The notes: generated from the sequence alone by a model not told the origin. Numbered from the stretch's first letter, positions 9,053 through 16,977 are shown. The stretch is DNA of 61,946 nt from Akkermansia sp. (GCA_017398355.1 JAFQGD010000027.1:1-61946); one strand, 5' to 3'. A program made the numbers and translations.

Positions 9053-9075
9053 TTGCGCTGCATAAAAAAGCGCAA
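9053..9075. promoter_or_regulatory. Inverted repeat before the tail tubular gene
   Basis: TTGCGC and GCGCAA arms flank 11 A/T-rich bases and end 8 bases before the ATG at 9084. It could be an operator in the divergent phage promoter region (8911-9083) or an RNA hairpin controlling the start. A pyrimidine-rich stretch (8990-9040) lies next to it. Confidence 0.35.
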
Positions 9076-9083
9076 TCCACACC

Positions 9084-9695
9084 ATGAATACTGAACCTAC
9101 ACAAATGCTCACACCATTGGAAATCTGCAATTTAGCACTATCCAAATTAGGTGAAGCCCCCATCCCGGCTATCGACGCCAATGCCTCCCCCGCAGCGAGA
9201 CTTTGCTACATGCATTACCACCCTGTACGGAGGGAGGTGCTGTGTGCCAACCGCTGGTCTTTTGCTTCTGTCCTTACCACGCTTTATTCTCGTGAGAATG
9301 CTGCGATACCCGGCTCGCAGTCTCTCTCTCATACTCTTCCGCAGGATTGCCTGCGTGTGCTGGAGGTGAGCAGCCCGGGGTGGATGCTGCGTGGCCGTTG
9401 CATCTACTGCTCTGCCCCGGCTGTAAGGGTTCTTTACATTGCGGATGTGGAGGACTCCTCCCTCTTTGAACCTTTATTTGTAGAGGCGCTGGCTACCCGA
9501 TTGGCTTGTAAATTGTGCATCCCCCTTACCAGCAGCACAACGGCCAGACAAGCTCTTATCGATGAGTATCAACGCATCGCCTTACCCCAAGCAGCCCATT
9601 TCAATGGGGTGCAGTGCCGTTCGAATGATGCGCACCCTCTCTATGACCTCTGGCGCAGAAGTATGGCTTGTTCACAATTTGATGACGGATTGTGA
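9084..9695 (+). CDS. Podovirus tail tubular protein A-type adaptor
   Basis: 203 residues. The start TPLEICNLALSKLGEAPIPAID, followed by ARLCYMHYHPVRREVLCANRWSFA, is a hallmark of T7 gp11-like tail tubular A/adaptor proteins, which join the portal to the tail nozzle. The rest (ALATRLACKLCIPLTSS) also fits. It is intact, but it lies on the strand opposite to the portal operon, whereas in T7-like phages these genes follow one another on one strand. Confidence 0.8.
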   Translation: MNTEPTQMLTPLEICNLALSKLGEAPIPAIDANASPAARLCYMHYHPVRREVLCANRWSFASVLTTLYSRENAAIPGSQSLSHTLPQDCLRVLEVSSPGWMLRGRCIYCSAPAVRVLYIADVEDSSLFEPLFVEALATRLACKLCIPLTSSTTARQALIDEYQRIALPQAAHFNGVQCRSNDAHPLYDLWRRSMACSQFDDGL

Positions 9696-9766
9696 ATAAG
9701 TTTGTGAATAAGTATCGCAAATTATAAAGTAGCAAAAGGTTAGATAAGTATTGACATTGTGAATAA
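9669..9766. promoter_or_regulatory. Cluster of DnaA-box-like sites
   Basis: TTGTGAATAA occurs at 9690-9699, 9702-9711 and 9757-9766. Its complement TTATTCACA fits the DnaA-box consensus TTWTNCACA. A related TTGTTCACAA lies at 9669-9678 in the opposite orientation. The sites overlap the end of the tail gene and fill the AT-rich spacer before the gene at 9782. They could be a replication origin of the element, DnaA-controlled regulation, or operators for one of the small DNA-binding proteins. Confidence 0.5.
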
Positions 9767-9781
9767 CCCCTTTTAAGAACG

Positions 9782-10060
9782 ATGAGAGCTGTAGATTTTG
9801 CGTGCCGCCTTTTGGTGAATATAGGGCGGATAGAATTGACTCATACAGAGATGAAAGTGTTGCTGGCCTTGGCTGCCGGTATGCACGAGAGTGAGACAAT
9901 TGCCGAGGCTTTGGATATACGCTACTGTTCGTGTACCCTTTGCTTGCGGAATATGTGTAAACGCTCGTTTGCCCTCCGCGGGAGAGGGAGTGCCTATGTG
10001 CTTACCGCTGCCGGAAAAAGCAAAGTGGCTCAAATACTGTCTATGGAAAAAACTGCCTGA
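9782..10060 (+). CDS. Small winged-helix-like protein, phage module
   Basis: 92 residues. LTHTEMKVLLALAAGMHESETIAEALDIRYCSCTLCLRNM reads like a helix-turn-helix, and RGRGSAYVLTAAGKSKVAQIL like the wing of a winged helix, so DNA binding is likely. The stop overlaps the ATG of the next gene (TGATG), indicating an operon. DnaA-box-like sites sit directly upstream. The exact family is not recognised. Confidence 0.5.
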   Translation: MRAVDFACRLLVNIGRIELTHTEMKVLLALAAGMHESETIAEALDIRYCSCTLCLRNMCKRSFALRGRGSAYVLTAAGKSKVAQILSMEKTA

Positions 10061-10302
10061 TGAGAAAAAAACGCCATTTAACGATAGAAGAAAAAAGAGA
10101 TTGGCTTGCTTTTGTTTTTCGTGATGAGAGTGGCGAATTCTCTCAGGCGGATAAGTTCAAAGCGATGGCAGAGGATACTCGATTGGCGGTGTTGCAGGCA
10201 GAACAACATGCTGCCGAGCAGGCTGCCACCCCGCCACCTACCCCGGCTCTGCAGGATATTCTGGATTTTCTCCCGCCTCCCCTCCCGCCTTCACCTTCTT
10301 GA
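10060..10302 (+). CDS. Small phage-module protein
   Basis: 80 residues. The N-terminal half (LTIEEKRDWLAFVFRD...DKFKAMAEDTRLA) resembles the helical DNA-binding part of some small phage proteins, including small terminase subunits, but the match is weak. The C-terminus is Pro-rich. It is coupled to the previous gene by a 1-base overlap. I would not assign a function. Confidence 0.45.
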   Translation: MRKKRHLTIEEKRDWLAFVFRDESGEFSQADKFKAMAEDTRLAVLQAEQHAAEQAATPPPTPALQDILDFLPPPLPPSPS

Positions 10303-10336
10303 CCGGATTCAATCCCTCGTTGAAAAAAATGCAACT

Positions 10337-10346
10337 TTGTGAATAA
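10337..10346 (+). promoter_or_regulatory. Fourth TTGTGAATAA site
   Basis: The same 10-mer as in the 9690-9766 cluster, located 24 bases before the AP2-like gene start at 10371. This links the two transcription units to one possible regulator or to DnaA. Confidence 0.4.
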
Positions 10347-10370
10347 AGCGGTGTTAGATATTTCGTTACC

Positions 10371-10604
10371 ATGAAAAACATTACCCGATATACCTACGAA
10401 AAAACTTCCTTTCAGGGCTGGAGACTGTGCCTGAGTAGAAGGAAACGACTCTATGTCAAATATTTTGCCGACCGCGTATTTGGCTCGGAGGAGGCCTCGC
10501 TTGCCGAAGCTCAGAAAGTGCGCCAACTGATATTGGATGATTTGGCTGCATCGCCCTCATGCGAAGTAGAAGATATAGAAAAGATTTTTGCCAAATACCG
10601 TTGA
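10371..10604 (+). CDS. AP2-like DNA-binding domain protein
   Basis: 77 residues, essentially one domain. The pattern FQGWRLCLSRRKRLYVKYFAD, then an acidic/Gly segment, then LAEAQKVRQLILDDL matches bacterial AP2-type domains (three beta-strands with GW, RR and YF positions, then an alpha-helix). Such domains occur in phage homing endonucleases, integrases and small regulators. No nuclease or recombinase domain is attached here. It may regulate the phage-derived block. Confidence 0.55.
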   Translation: MKNITRYTYEKTSFQGWRLCLSRRKRLYVKYFADRVFGSEEASLAEAQKVRQLILDDLAASPSCEVEDIEKIFAKYR

Positions 10605-10605
10605 G

Positions 10606-11241
10606 TCAACGCGTGCTAGGTTTCCTCTTCGGCTCAAGAAAATGCTCCAGCGGCAACGTTACGTTGCCGCATTTTTCCCATTCTTCTCTTGCTCTGCGTA
10701 GCTTTTCTAATTCTTCTTGCAGAAATAAGTGACTGGTGCGCAGCCCACAGCGGCTTGGTACCCTCCTGACGAGGATGCTTAATAAGCCCCTGTTACTGTA
10801 GCGTATGAGTGATGTGCGGGAGATGCCAAGCAGGCGCATGGCCTCTGCAGAGTTGAGAAGCCCTTTCTTTCGTGTGTGGGATATCGGTACGTTCTCTGAT
10901 GCCAGTTGTATCACTTGCGCTCGGTCCCAGTATATCTTGCGCGCTTTGCCGTTTGCCTGCACCCAGTGAAAGCGGATCTTGCATTTGTGCAGATGAATTC
11001 TTGCTGCTGAGGGGGTGCAATGCAGCATCTTGGATGCTTCCTCTGTACTGATGCCCCACTTTGGCGCACTTGTGTATGGCTTGCCGGTTCGCGGACAATA
11101 CCCCGGCTTGACCTCTATGGCATCTTCCGGGTAGATGACACCCGGGATGTTTAAGTAGCGATAGCCCCTGGTTTTTGCTAGGATTCGCTGGGCTGCTCTC
11201 GGGGAATTGAGGTATGCCTTGTTCTCGTTTTCTGTATTCAT
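10606..11241 (-). CDS. Putative DNA-binding protein with two helix-turn-helix segments
   Basis: 211 residues, convergent with the AP2-like gene with no gap. Two HTH-like segments are visible: GISTEEASKMLHCTPSAARIHL (about residue 63) and LNSAEAMRLLGISRTSLIRY (about residue 130). The second resembles excisionase or MerR-type motifs. A basic C-terminus follows. It may be a regulator at the edge of the phage-derived block. The 268-base region upstream (11242-11509) has only short repeats (TAACAAATAA-like) and no gene I can support. Confidence 0.5.
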   Translation of the reverse strand: MNTENENKAYLNSPRAAQRILAKTRGYRYLNIPGVIYPEDAIEVKPGYCPRTGKPYTSAPKWGISTEEASKMLHCTPSAARIHLHKCKIRFHWVQANGKARKIYWDRAQVIQLASENVPISHTRKKGLLNSAEAMRLLGISRTSLIRYSNRGLLSILVRRVPSRCGLRTSHLFLQEELEKLRRAREEWEKCGNVTLPLEHFLEPKRKPSTR

Positions 11242-11509
11242 TTTTTCTTGTTTGTTGTTGTTTAAGTCGGCTTCAAAAGCCTCCTAAAGCATTAGCAAAC
11301 AATGATGAGTGAAACAATGAACGCCCGGTGGAGGCCTGCTCCGTTATTTGTGTTAAAGGATAGGATGATAGCTCTACCTGTTATACCTAAAGGAAGGGCT
11401 ATAAGGTTATTAAAACTTAACAAATAACAAAACGTAACAAATAAGAAGAAGCGGCACAAAGGAAGCATCCGCGCTTGCCAAGAGAGAGTGTTTGGGGTAC
11501 AATGCTGGC

Positions 11510-11998
11510 ATGAAGCAGCAAATCATCATCCCGTTGGAAGAATTTCCCGAGGAGGGAATTGAACTGAGCGGGGAATTGGACGGCAGCATTTTCGGTATAG
11601 ACTGTGAGGATGTGCGCAGAATCGGTCCGGTGGAATATCGTTTGGAAGCCCAGCTGTATGATACGGAATTGGTTGTCCGGGGAGAGGTATCCGCGCCGTT
11701 TCGATTGCGCTGCATGCGCTGCCTTGGGGAGATAGATTATACCGTGGAGATAGAGGAAGTCTCCTACGCAATAGACGTGAAAGGGAAGATGAGTGCAGAT
11801 GTAACGGATGAAGTGCGCGAAGACATTCTCCTAGAGCTTCCCGGGTACCCAAAATGTGAGTTAATTGGTGCAGAATGTGAAATAAATGACAAATTTGGTG
11901 ATTTTAGGCTGGACAAAGACCCCCAACCAGGTGTAAACTGTGCCACCCCGAGTGGCAATAGCGTCTGGGACGCCCTGGATCAATATCCCGGAAAGTAA
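11510..11998 (+). CDS. YceD/DUF177 family protein
   Basis: 162 residues. The core [20 protein letters not shown] carries the paired cysteines (CMRC) common in YceD/DUF177 proteins. The acidic C-terminal half has a second cysteine-containing stretch ([11 protein letters not shown]). In many bacteria this gene precedes rpmF and plsX, exactly as here, and in E. coli and plants YceD homologues are linked to 23S rRNA accumulation. I used the ATG at 11510. An upstream TTG at 11492 is less likely. Confidence 0.8.
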   Translation: MKQQIIIPLEEFPEEGIELSGELDGSIFGIDCEDVRRIGPVEYRLEAQLYDTELVVRGEVSAPFRLRCMRCLGEIDYTVEIEEVSYAIDVKGKMSADVTDEVREDILLELPGYPKCELIGAECEINDKFGDFRLDKDPQPGVNCATPSGNSVWDALDQYPGK

Positions 11999-12053
11999 GA
12001 ATCCGGGGGCCCACTCAAGACCACCACCGCAACATTTAACCCGATACAGAATT

Positions 12054-12245
12054 ATGGCAGCTCCTAAACGCAGAACCTCCAAGATGAAGCAGCGCTCCCG
12101 CCTGGCCGCTAAGGCCTGGAAGGCCCCCCTCCTCGGCAAGTGCCCGAAGTGCGGTGCTGCAGTTCCCGGTCACACGGCATGCCCCGCTTGCGGCACCTAC
12201 AAGACCCAGAGCGGTGCTGAAGTTGTGGTGAAGCTTGTGGACTAA
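12054..12245 (+). CDS. rpmF: Ribosomal protein bL32
   Basis: 63 residues, typical of L32. The N-terminus [16 protein letters not shown] is the family signature. Two CxxC pairs (CPKCG and CPACG) form the zinc-binding form. It lies between yceD and plsX, the usual order. A terminator follows at once, so high ribosomal expression is insulated from plsX. Confidence 0.97.
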   Translation: MAAPKRRTSKMKQRSRLAAKAWKAPLLGKCPKCGAAVPGHTACPACGTYKTQSGAEVVVKLVD

Positions 12246-12288
12246 GTTCCACGCGCCACAGCGCCGAAGTAATCTAACAAGATTTCAG

Positions 12289-12319
12289 CCGCCTTGCAAT
12301 GTTCAGCAAGGCGGTTTTT
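12289..12319 (+). terminator. Terminator after rpmF
   Basis: CCGCCTTGC pairs with GCAAGGCGG across an 8-base loop and is followed by TTTTT. Confidence 0.85.
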
Positions 12320-12322
12320 GTG

Positions 12323-12350
12323 TTGACAAGATGCCAAATTCTGCTAGAGT
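12323..12350 (+). promoter_or_regulatory. plsX promoter
   Basis: TTGACA (12323-12328), 16-base spacer, TAGAGT (12345-12350), placed just after the rpmF terminator and 36 bases before the plsX ATG. Confidence 0.6.
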
Positions 12351-12385
12351 ATACGCGAGCGTAACACTATATTTAGCTTCATACC

Positions 12386-13441
12386 ATGAAATTGGCATTG
12401 GACGCAATGGGCGGCGATAACGCGCCCCAAATTAACATCGACGGAGCAAAGCTGGCTCTTGCGGAGGTGGCTACACTTGAAAAGCTCTACATGGTAGGGC
12501 GGGAAGAGGAGTTGAAAGCCGCGTGTGAAGCAGCCGGAATCTTGTCTGACCCTCGCGTAGAGATCGTGCATGCACCCGAAGTGGTGGAAATGGAGGATAG
12601 CGGGTTGGATGCCCTGCGCAAGAAACGCAATTCCTCGATGAGTGTGGCAGTGGATTTGGTCAAAAACGGCACATGCGATGCGGTTCTTTCTGCCGGAAAT
12701 ACCGGTGCCGCCGTTGCAGCCAGTACCATCAAGCTGCGTTTGTTGCCGGGAGTGGAGCGAGCCGGTATTGTTTCACCCTTGCCGAGTGTGCATGGATATG
12801 TGCTGGTGAGTGATACCGGTGCTAATCCTGATGCCAAGCCGCGCCATTTGGTGGCATATGCCGTCATGTCTGCCCTGATGGCTCGCTATATATACAATCG
12901 CCCCAATCCCAATGTTGCTGTCATGAGCAATGGTACGGAAGATTGCAAGGGAAGTGAGTTTTCAAAGGAAGTACACCGCATCTTGAGAGACCTAGATAAA
13001 GCCGGCGTGTTGCCTTTCAATTTCAACGGTAACTGTGAGGGGCACGATTTGTTCGAGACGGAGCTGGATGTAGCCGTGACAGATGGTTTCACGGGCAATG
13101 TCTTGCTCAAGTCGGTAGAAGCCACAGCCAAGGCTTTTGCGCATTGGCTCAAGGCAGGCATCAAATCCAGCCCGGTAGCCATGTTGGGAGCGATGGGCAT
13201 GCGCGGCGTGTTCAAGAAAATCGGCAAGCAAATGAGCGCAGATACCATTGGTGGTTGCCCGCTTATGGGGGTGCGTGGCGTATCCATCATTGCGCATGGT
13301 TCGGCCAATGGAACGGCAATTCTCAACGCCATCCGCATGGCGGAGGGCATGTGCAGCAACAACGTGAATGACCGCATTGTGGCAGCTATGGAGCGTATTA
13401 ACGAGGAGTTGAAGAAAATCTCCCCGGCGACTGAATCATAA
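12386..13441 (+). CDS. plsX: Phosphate acyltransferase PlsX
   Basis: 351 residues. PlsX converts acyl-ACP and phosphate into acyl-phosphate, the acyl donor for PlsY in phospholipid synthesis, and is a peripheral membrane enzyme. The start MKLALDAMGGDNAP is diagnostic. Also present are SAGNTGA (near residue 110), SDTGANPDAKP (near residue 150) and DGFTGNVLLK (near residue 234). It follows rpmF but has its own promoter. No fabH follows, unlike in many genomes. Confidence 0.96.
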   Translation: MKLALDAMGGDNAPQINIDGAKLALAEVATLEKLYMVGREEELKAACEAAGILSDPRVEIVHAPEVVEMEDSGLDALRKKRNSSMSVAVDLVKNGTCDAVLSAGNTGAAVAASTIKLRLLPGVERAGIVSPLPSVHGYVLVSDTGANPDAKPRHLVAYAVMSALMARYIYNRPNPNVAVMSNGTEDCKGSEFSKEVHRILRDLDKAGVLPFNFNGNCEGHDLFETELDVAVTDGFTGNVLLKSVEATAKAFAHWLKAGIKSSPVAMLGAMGMRGVFKKIGKQMSADTIGGCPLMGVRGVSIIAHGSANGTAILNAIRMAEGMCSNNVNDRIVAAMERINEELKKISPATES

Positions 13442-13465
13442 ACGGAAGAGCCACTTTTTCCTACG

Positions 13466-13503
13466 AAACGCACATCGGATATAATCTCCGGTGTGCGTTT
13501 TTT
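13466..13503 (+). terminator. Terminator after plsX
   Basis: AACGCACA-CGGA pairs with TCCG-TGTGCGTT with one mismatch, followed by T6. It separates plsX from the convergent acyltransferase gene. Confidence 0.8.
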
Positions 13504-13506
13504 ACG

Positions 13507-14058
13507 TCACGAGATGACGCTGCCGGGGTATGTGCGAGATCCCGGTGGCAGACAGCGACCTGGAAGCACAGTGGTATTGCACCCCAAGCGTGCACCGGAC
13601 CCGATGTATGCGCCCAATTTATTGCGATGAGTGGGGGTGAGCACCCCATGCCAATTCATGCGTATTTCTGCCGCATCGTGCCGGAAATTGGAGAGAATGC
13701 AGCCACCGCCGATGTTGATATCATCCTCCAGCACGGAATCCCCGACATAGGAAAGGTGAGCAATGGCAACACCGTTGCCAATGAGAGAACTTTTCACTTC
13801 CACCGCATGGCCAATGATGCAGTTATCGCCAATTTCGCATGTACCTCGTACGTACGCATTGGGACCTATGCTGCAATTTTTTCCAATGCGGACATGCCCA
13901 TCGATGACGCTACCGGCTTTGATGACGGAGCCTTCTCCCAACTCCAGCACGCCCTCTACCACGGCGGTGGGGTGGATGGTGCCGTGGTGCGCAGGCTGCA
14001 AGTGCAGCAGCTCCTTGGCGGCTATGTCCAGCCGCTCCCATGGGGGGATACTGCTCAC
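13507..14058 (-). CDS. Left-handed beta-helix (hexapeptide) acyltransferase
   Basis: 183 residues with repeated hexapeptides such as IHPTAVVEGVLELGEG, VIKAGSVIDGHVRIG and CSIGPNAYVRG. IAHLSYVGDSVLEDDINIGGGC is close to the C-terminal domain of GlmU-type sugar acetyltransferases. No nucleotidyltransferase half is present, so the substrate (an NDP-sugar or amino-sugar) is unknown. The start is a GTG overlapping the upstream stop (GTGA). Confidence 0.75.
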   Translation of the reverse strand: MSSIPPWERLDIAAKELLHLQPAHHGTIHPTAVVEGVLELGEGSVIKAGSVIDGHVRIGKNCSIGPNAYVRGTCEIGDNCIIGHAVEVKSSLIGNGVAIAHLSYVGDSVLEDDINIGGGCILSNFRHDAAEIRMNWHGVLTPTHRNKLGAYIGSGARLGCNTTVLPGRCLPPGSRTYPGSVIS

Positions 14059-14513
14059 CGGATGGAGGGGAAAAGCTTCTTCAAATGAGGGCGCAGGATG
14101 GCATAGAGGATGGCGCTGTCCTCCTCGCTCAGCTCAATATCATCCATCAGTACTTTGGTTCCCTCAACTTTGCCGCCCAAGCATTGGCCGTTGCTGGCAT
14201 AGAGATAGAAAATTTGGCTGGAGGATTGATGCTCCTGCACATCATCCCGGTAGTATTTCTCATGCACTTGGCGCACGTGTGAGCGGTGTAAGATGGTGCG
14301 TACCTGGGCGAGCTCCCCATCGGAAAGGGGCTTGATTTGCTCCAAATCAAGCAGCCACCCCGGGATGCAGGGCGTGACGGCCATGGAGCGGGCATGCAGA
14401 GCTTCGTGGACAACATCTGCGTTGACTGAGCCGTAGGGGTAGGCACAGGTGATGAGACTGACGACAAACAGCAGCACAGGGATGATGGATAAGAAGAATT
14501 TCTTCATACGCAC
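14055..14513 (-). CDS. Hypothetical exported/anchored protein
   Basis: 152 residues. A signal peptide or N-terminal anchor (FFLSIIPVLLFVVSLITCAYPYG) is followed by a soluble domain rich in His and charged residues. No family recognised. It is coupled by a 4-base overlap to the acyltransferase gene, so it may act in the same envelope pathway. The 210 bases upstream (14514-14723) hold no supported gene, only AT-rich sequence. Confidence 0.6.
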   Translation of the reverse strand: MRMKKFFLSIIPVLLFVVSLITCAYPYGSVNADVVHEALHARSMAVTPCIPGWLLDLEQIKPLSDGELAQVRTILHRSHVRQVHEKYYRDDVQEHQSSSQIFYLYASNGQCLGGKVEGTKVLMDDIELSEEDSAILYAILRPHLKKLFPSIR

Positions 14514-14723
14514 AGGGGCTCTACTGTCGCCTATTCTACCCCAAATGTGGCGCTATGCAAGCTAAAAGCACAAAATGATAGGTCAAATCTGATAATATGA
14601 ATGAAATCATGTTGAAAAAATGAGTTTAATGGCAAGTGAGCGGGAATTGCGTGTCCGTAAACTAAATAGGCCTTGCGCCCCTGCGTGGAATTTGGTAAAG
14701 AAAAGGAGGAGAAGAGTACACCG

Positions 14724-15386
14724 ATGCAAATTGCCAGATTGCGAGAAGAACCGGAGATTTTTTATTCCTTGCAGGGGGAGGGGGCTCGCATGGGGGTGCC
14801 CGCTGTCTTTCTGCGCTTGGCCGGTTGCAATTTGCATTGCCATTGGTGTGATACAAAGTATTCTTGGCAGAAAGGGCTTGAAGTCTCTCCCCGAGCGGTG
14901 GCAGAGAAGGTGATGGCGTATGGTTGCCAAGCTTTGGTTATCACTGGCGGAGAGCCTCTTTTGCAACAAGCAGAGTTGGTAGAGATGATAAAATGCCTAC
15001 CACAGGGGGTATTTATCGAGGTTGAGACGAATGGTACCATTGCCCCGAATCCTGATTTGTTGGCACGTGTAGGGCAGTGGAATGTATCCCCCAAGCTGCG
15101 GTATTCCGGCAATGATGAAGAGGCTGCGCTGCACCCGGAGGTATTGGCCTTGTATGCAGATCTCCCCCAGGCTTGGTTCAAGTTTGTGGTGAGAGGGGAA
15201 GACGATTGGCCCGCTATCGAAGCGTTGTCTCTGCCCCGCGAGCAAATTATCCTGATGCCCTGTGCTGATAGTCGAGATGCCCTGGCTGCGGCTCGCCCGG
15301 CTGTGGCAGATATGTGCCTACGCCACAGGGTGCGCTTGGGTGAGCGCATGCACTTGGTGCTTTGGGATACTAAAAAAGGAGTCTGA
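14724..15386 (+). CDS. queE: 7-carboxy-7-deazaguanine synthase QueE
   Basis: 220 residues. This radical-SAM enzyme makes 7-carboxy-7-deazaguanine, an intermediate of queuosine (tRNA) biosynthesis. The N-terminal FYSLQGEGARMGVPAVFLRL and the CX3CX2C cluster at 35/39/42 (CNLHCHWC), with DTKYSW after it, are diagnostic. VITGGEPLLQ is the SAM-binding GGE motif. The start has a strong AAAGGAGGAG Shine-Dalgarno. The next gene overlaps its stop. I saw no preQ1 riboswitch upstream. Confidence 0.92.
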   Translation: MQIARLREEPEIFYSLQGEGARMGVPAVFLRLAGCNLHCHWCDTKYSWQKGLEVSPRAVAEKVMAYGCQALVITGGEPLLQQAELVEMIKCLPQGVFIEVETNGTIAPNPDLLARVGQWNVSPKLRYSGNDEEAALHPEVLALYADLPQAWFKFVVRGEDDWPAIEALSLPREQIILMPCADSRDALAAARPAVADMCLRHRVRLGERMHLVLWDTKKGV

Positions 15387-15901
15387 TGTCCCTTGTCAAT
15401 CAAATTTCGCTTCGTACAACCATGAGCTATCGCGTATTATTTGTGTGTTTGGGTAATATCTGCCGCAGCCCCGCTGCGGAGATTGTGTTTAATGCGGCCA
15501 TTGCGCGCGCCGGGTTGAAAGGGCGCATCAAGGCGGATTCCTGCGGCACAGCGTCTTACCACACCGGTGAGAAACCGGATCGCCGTATGCTGGCGGCGTT
15601 GGAGCGCGCAGGTTATGCTTGGGGTGGACACCGTGCTCGCACGTTTAGTCACCGCGATTTTGCACAATTTGATTTGATTATACCCCAGGACGAATCGAAT
15701 AAAGAGGATATTTTAGCCTTGGCCTCTCGAGAAGAAGATGCCGCCAAGGTGCGCCCCATGAGCACATGGTTTGCTCCGGGAGAGCGAGAACGAGAGGTGC
15801 CGGATCCTTACTATGGCGGGCCTGCCGGGTTCGATGCTGTGGTGCAGTTGCTTGAGCGCGCCATGGAGCGTTTGGTGGCTGAGTTGCAGGAAAAATGCTG
15901 A
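15386..15901 (+). CDS. Low-molecular-weight protein-tyrosine phosphatase
   Basis: 171 residues. The P-loop signature CX5R(S) is at 21-28 (CLGNICRS), and DPYYGG near residue 133 supplies the general-acid aspartate. It removes phosphate from phosphotyrosine. In many bacteria it is linked to polysaccharide export or stress regulation, but no cognate tyrosine kinase is nearby. The ATG at 15386 overlaps the queE stop and has AAAGGAG upstream. A second ATG at 15422 lacks a Shine-Dalgarno. Confidence 0.88.
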   Translation: MSLVNQISLRTTMSYRVLFVCLGNICRSPAAEIVFNAAIARAGLKGRIKADSCGTASYHTGEKPDRRMLAALERAGYAWGGHRARTFSHRDFAQFDLIIPQDESNKEDILALASREEDAAKVRPMSTWFAPGEREREVPDPYYGGPAGFDAVVQLLERAMERLVAELQEKC

Positions 15902-15925
15902 CCCACGCATCCGGGGGAGGGCGAA

Positions 15926-15963
15926 GCAAAAAACACCCCGACCGCTCCGGCGGACGGGGTGTT
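15926..15963 (-). terminator. Terminator of the beta-barrel gene
   Basis: AACACCCCG and CGGGGTGTT arms with an inner CCG/CGG pair. On the minus strand the stem runs into T6. Confidence 0.85.
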
Positions 15964-15990
15964 GCGTTGCTGAAAGTCTTGTTTGTTACA

Positions 15991-16626
15991 TCAGAACTGG
16001 CTGCCGATACCCACGGAGAATACGTGGTGGCCCATGATGACATTCTGTGTAGCACCGCCGAAGTTGCAATCGCCGAAGTAGGTGCGAGTAAATTCGTAAC
16101 CGGCCTTCACATAGATGGCATCGGAGCACTGAATCTTGATACCACCGCCCACGGAGAAGGTGAAACCACCGGCGTTGTCGCCGTATGTGGTGGAGTCAAC
16201 CGTCACATCAATATCGCCAAAGGCATAACCGGCCTTACCACCTGCATAGAGCATGAAGCTATCCGTAAGAGCCAAGTTGATGTCGTAGCCGACTGTTACA
16301 GGAATCTTGTAAGCATCGACTTCAATGTTGATATCGCCATCGGGGGTGTAGGATTCATCGCCAGTTTCGTAGCCAACGTTGATGTTGAACTGGTGACGAG
16401 CAATGCTATCAGCGCTGCTGTACAGGTTCAAACTGCCACGCACACCCCACATGTCGGGGTCGTCGCTGCTGTCAGCAATGGAGTACAGCCCCTCAATGGC
16501 ATACACAGGCTGCCAATCATAGGGGGTGAGGGCTCCCGGCTGCGGAGAGGGCAGTACGTACGGGGCGGCAGAGGCTACCCCGGAAAGGGCACCCAACAGA
16601 GTGATGATGGAAAGACACTTTTTCAT
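15991..16626 (-). CDS. Outer-membrane beta-barrel (OmpW/OmpX-like) protein
   Basis: 211 residues. The signal peptide MKKCLSIITLLGALSGVASA is followed by alternating hydrophobic/polar strands with many Gly and aromatic residues and a C-terminal phenylalanine (GIGSQF), a typical beta-signal for BAM-dependent insertion. The strand pattern suggests an eight-stranded barrel. I chose the ATG at 16626. A longer reading adds a basic segment with no signal. Its substrate is unknown. Confidence 0.75.
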   Translation of the reverse strand: MKKCLSIITLLGALSGVASAAPYVLPSPQPGALTPYDWQPVYAIEGLYSIADSSDDPDMWGVRGSLNLYSSADSIARHQFNINVGYETGDESYTPDGDINIEVDAYKIPVTVGYDINLALTDSFMLYAGGKAGYAFGDIDVTVDSTTYGDNAGGFTFSVGGGIKIQCSDAIYVKAGYEFTRTYFGDCNFGGATQNVIMGHHVFSVGIGSQF

Positions 16627-16713
16627 AGTCGCTTTTTTTCTAGCATATTTGCTGCGGTATGACAAGCCAATTTTGGCTGCTCCGAGCTTCTTTTTGTTTT
16701 TCAGGAAAAAACC

Positions 16714-16977
16714 TCAGCCAAGAGGGCTTAAATCTGTGCCGTCCGGAAGAGAAATAAGCTTGATGCGCCCGGAGGAGCCATGGGTAATTTCGACCTCGTT
16801 TTTGGCAAGGCCCAATGTTTTTGCCAGAAAAGAAGCGATTTCTTTATTGGCTTTACCATCAATAGGTGGAGCGCATGTTTTAATTTTGAGGACTCTGCCT
16901 ACTTGGGGGTAATCATCTTCCCACCCAAGAATTTCGTTTTTCTTGGCTCCGGGAGTCACTTTGAGTGCTAATTTCAT
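16714..16977 (-). CDS. YggU/DUF167 family protein
   Basis: 87 residues. VTPGAKKNEILG, APPIDGKANKEIASFLAKTLGL and ITHGSSGRIKLI are the three conserved blocks of the YggU (UPF0235) family, a small alpha/beta protein of unknown function. It is 7 bases downstream of the CbiX-like gene and probably shares its mRNA. Confidence 0.88.
   Translation of the reverse strand: MKLALKVTPGAKKNEILGWEDDYPQVGRVLKIKTCAPPIDGKANKEIASFLAKTLGLAKNEVEITHGSSGRIKLISLPDGTDLSPLG

Noticed and set aside
8911..9075. Longer N-terminus for the first phage operon gene
   Set aside because: The extension is basic and Arg-rich and overlaps the divergent promoter region; the ATG at 8910 has a Shine-Dalgarno.
14514..14723. preQ1 riboswitch before queE
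   Set aside because: I looked for the short C-rich hairpin and A-rich tail of preQ1 motifs and did not see a convincing one.
15895..16662. Antisense frame across the beta-barrel gene
   Set aside because: The minus-strand gene has a signal peptide, barrel pattern and a matching terminator.
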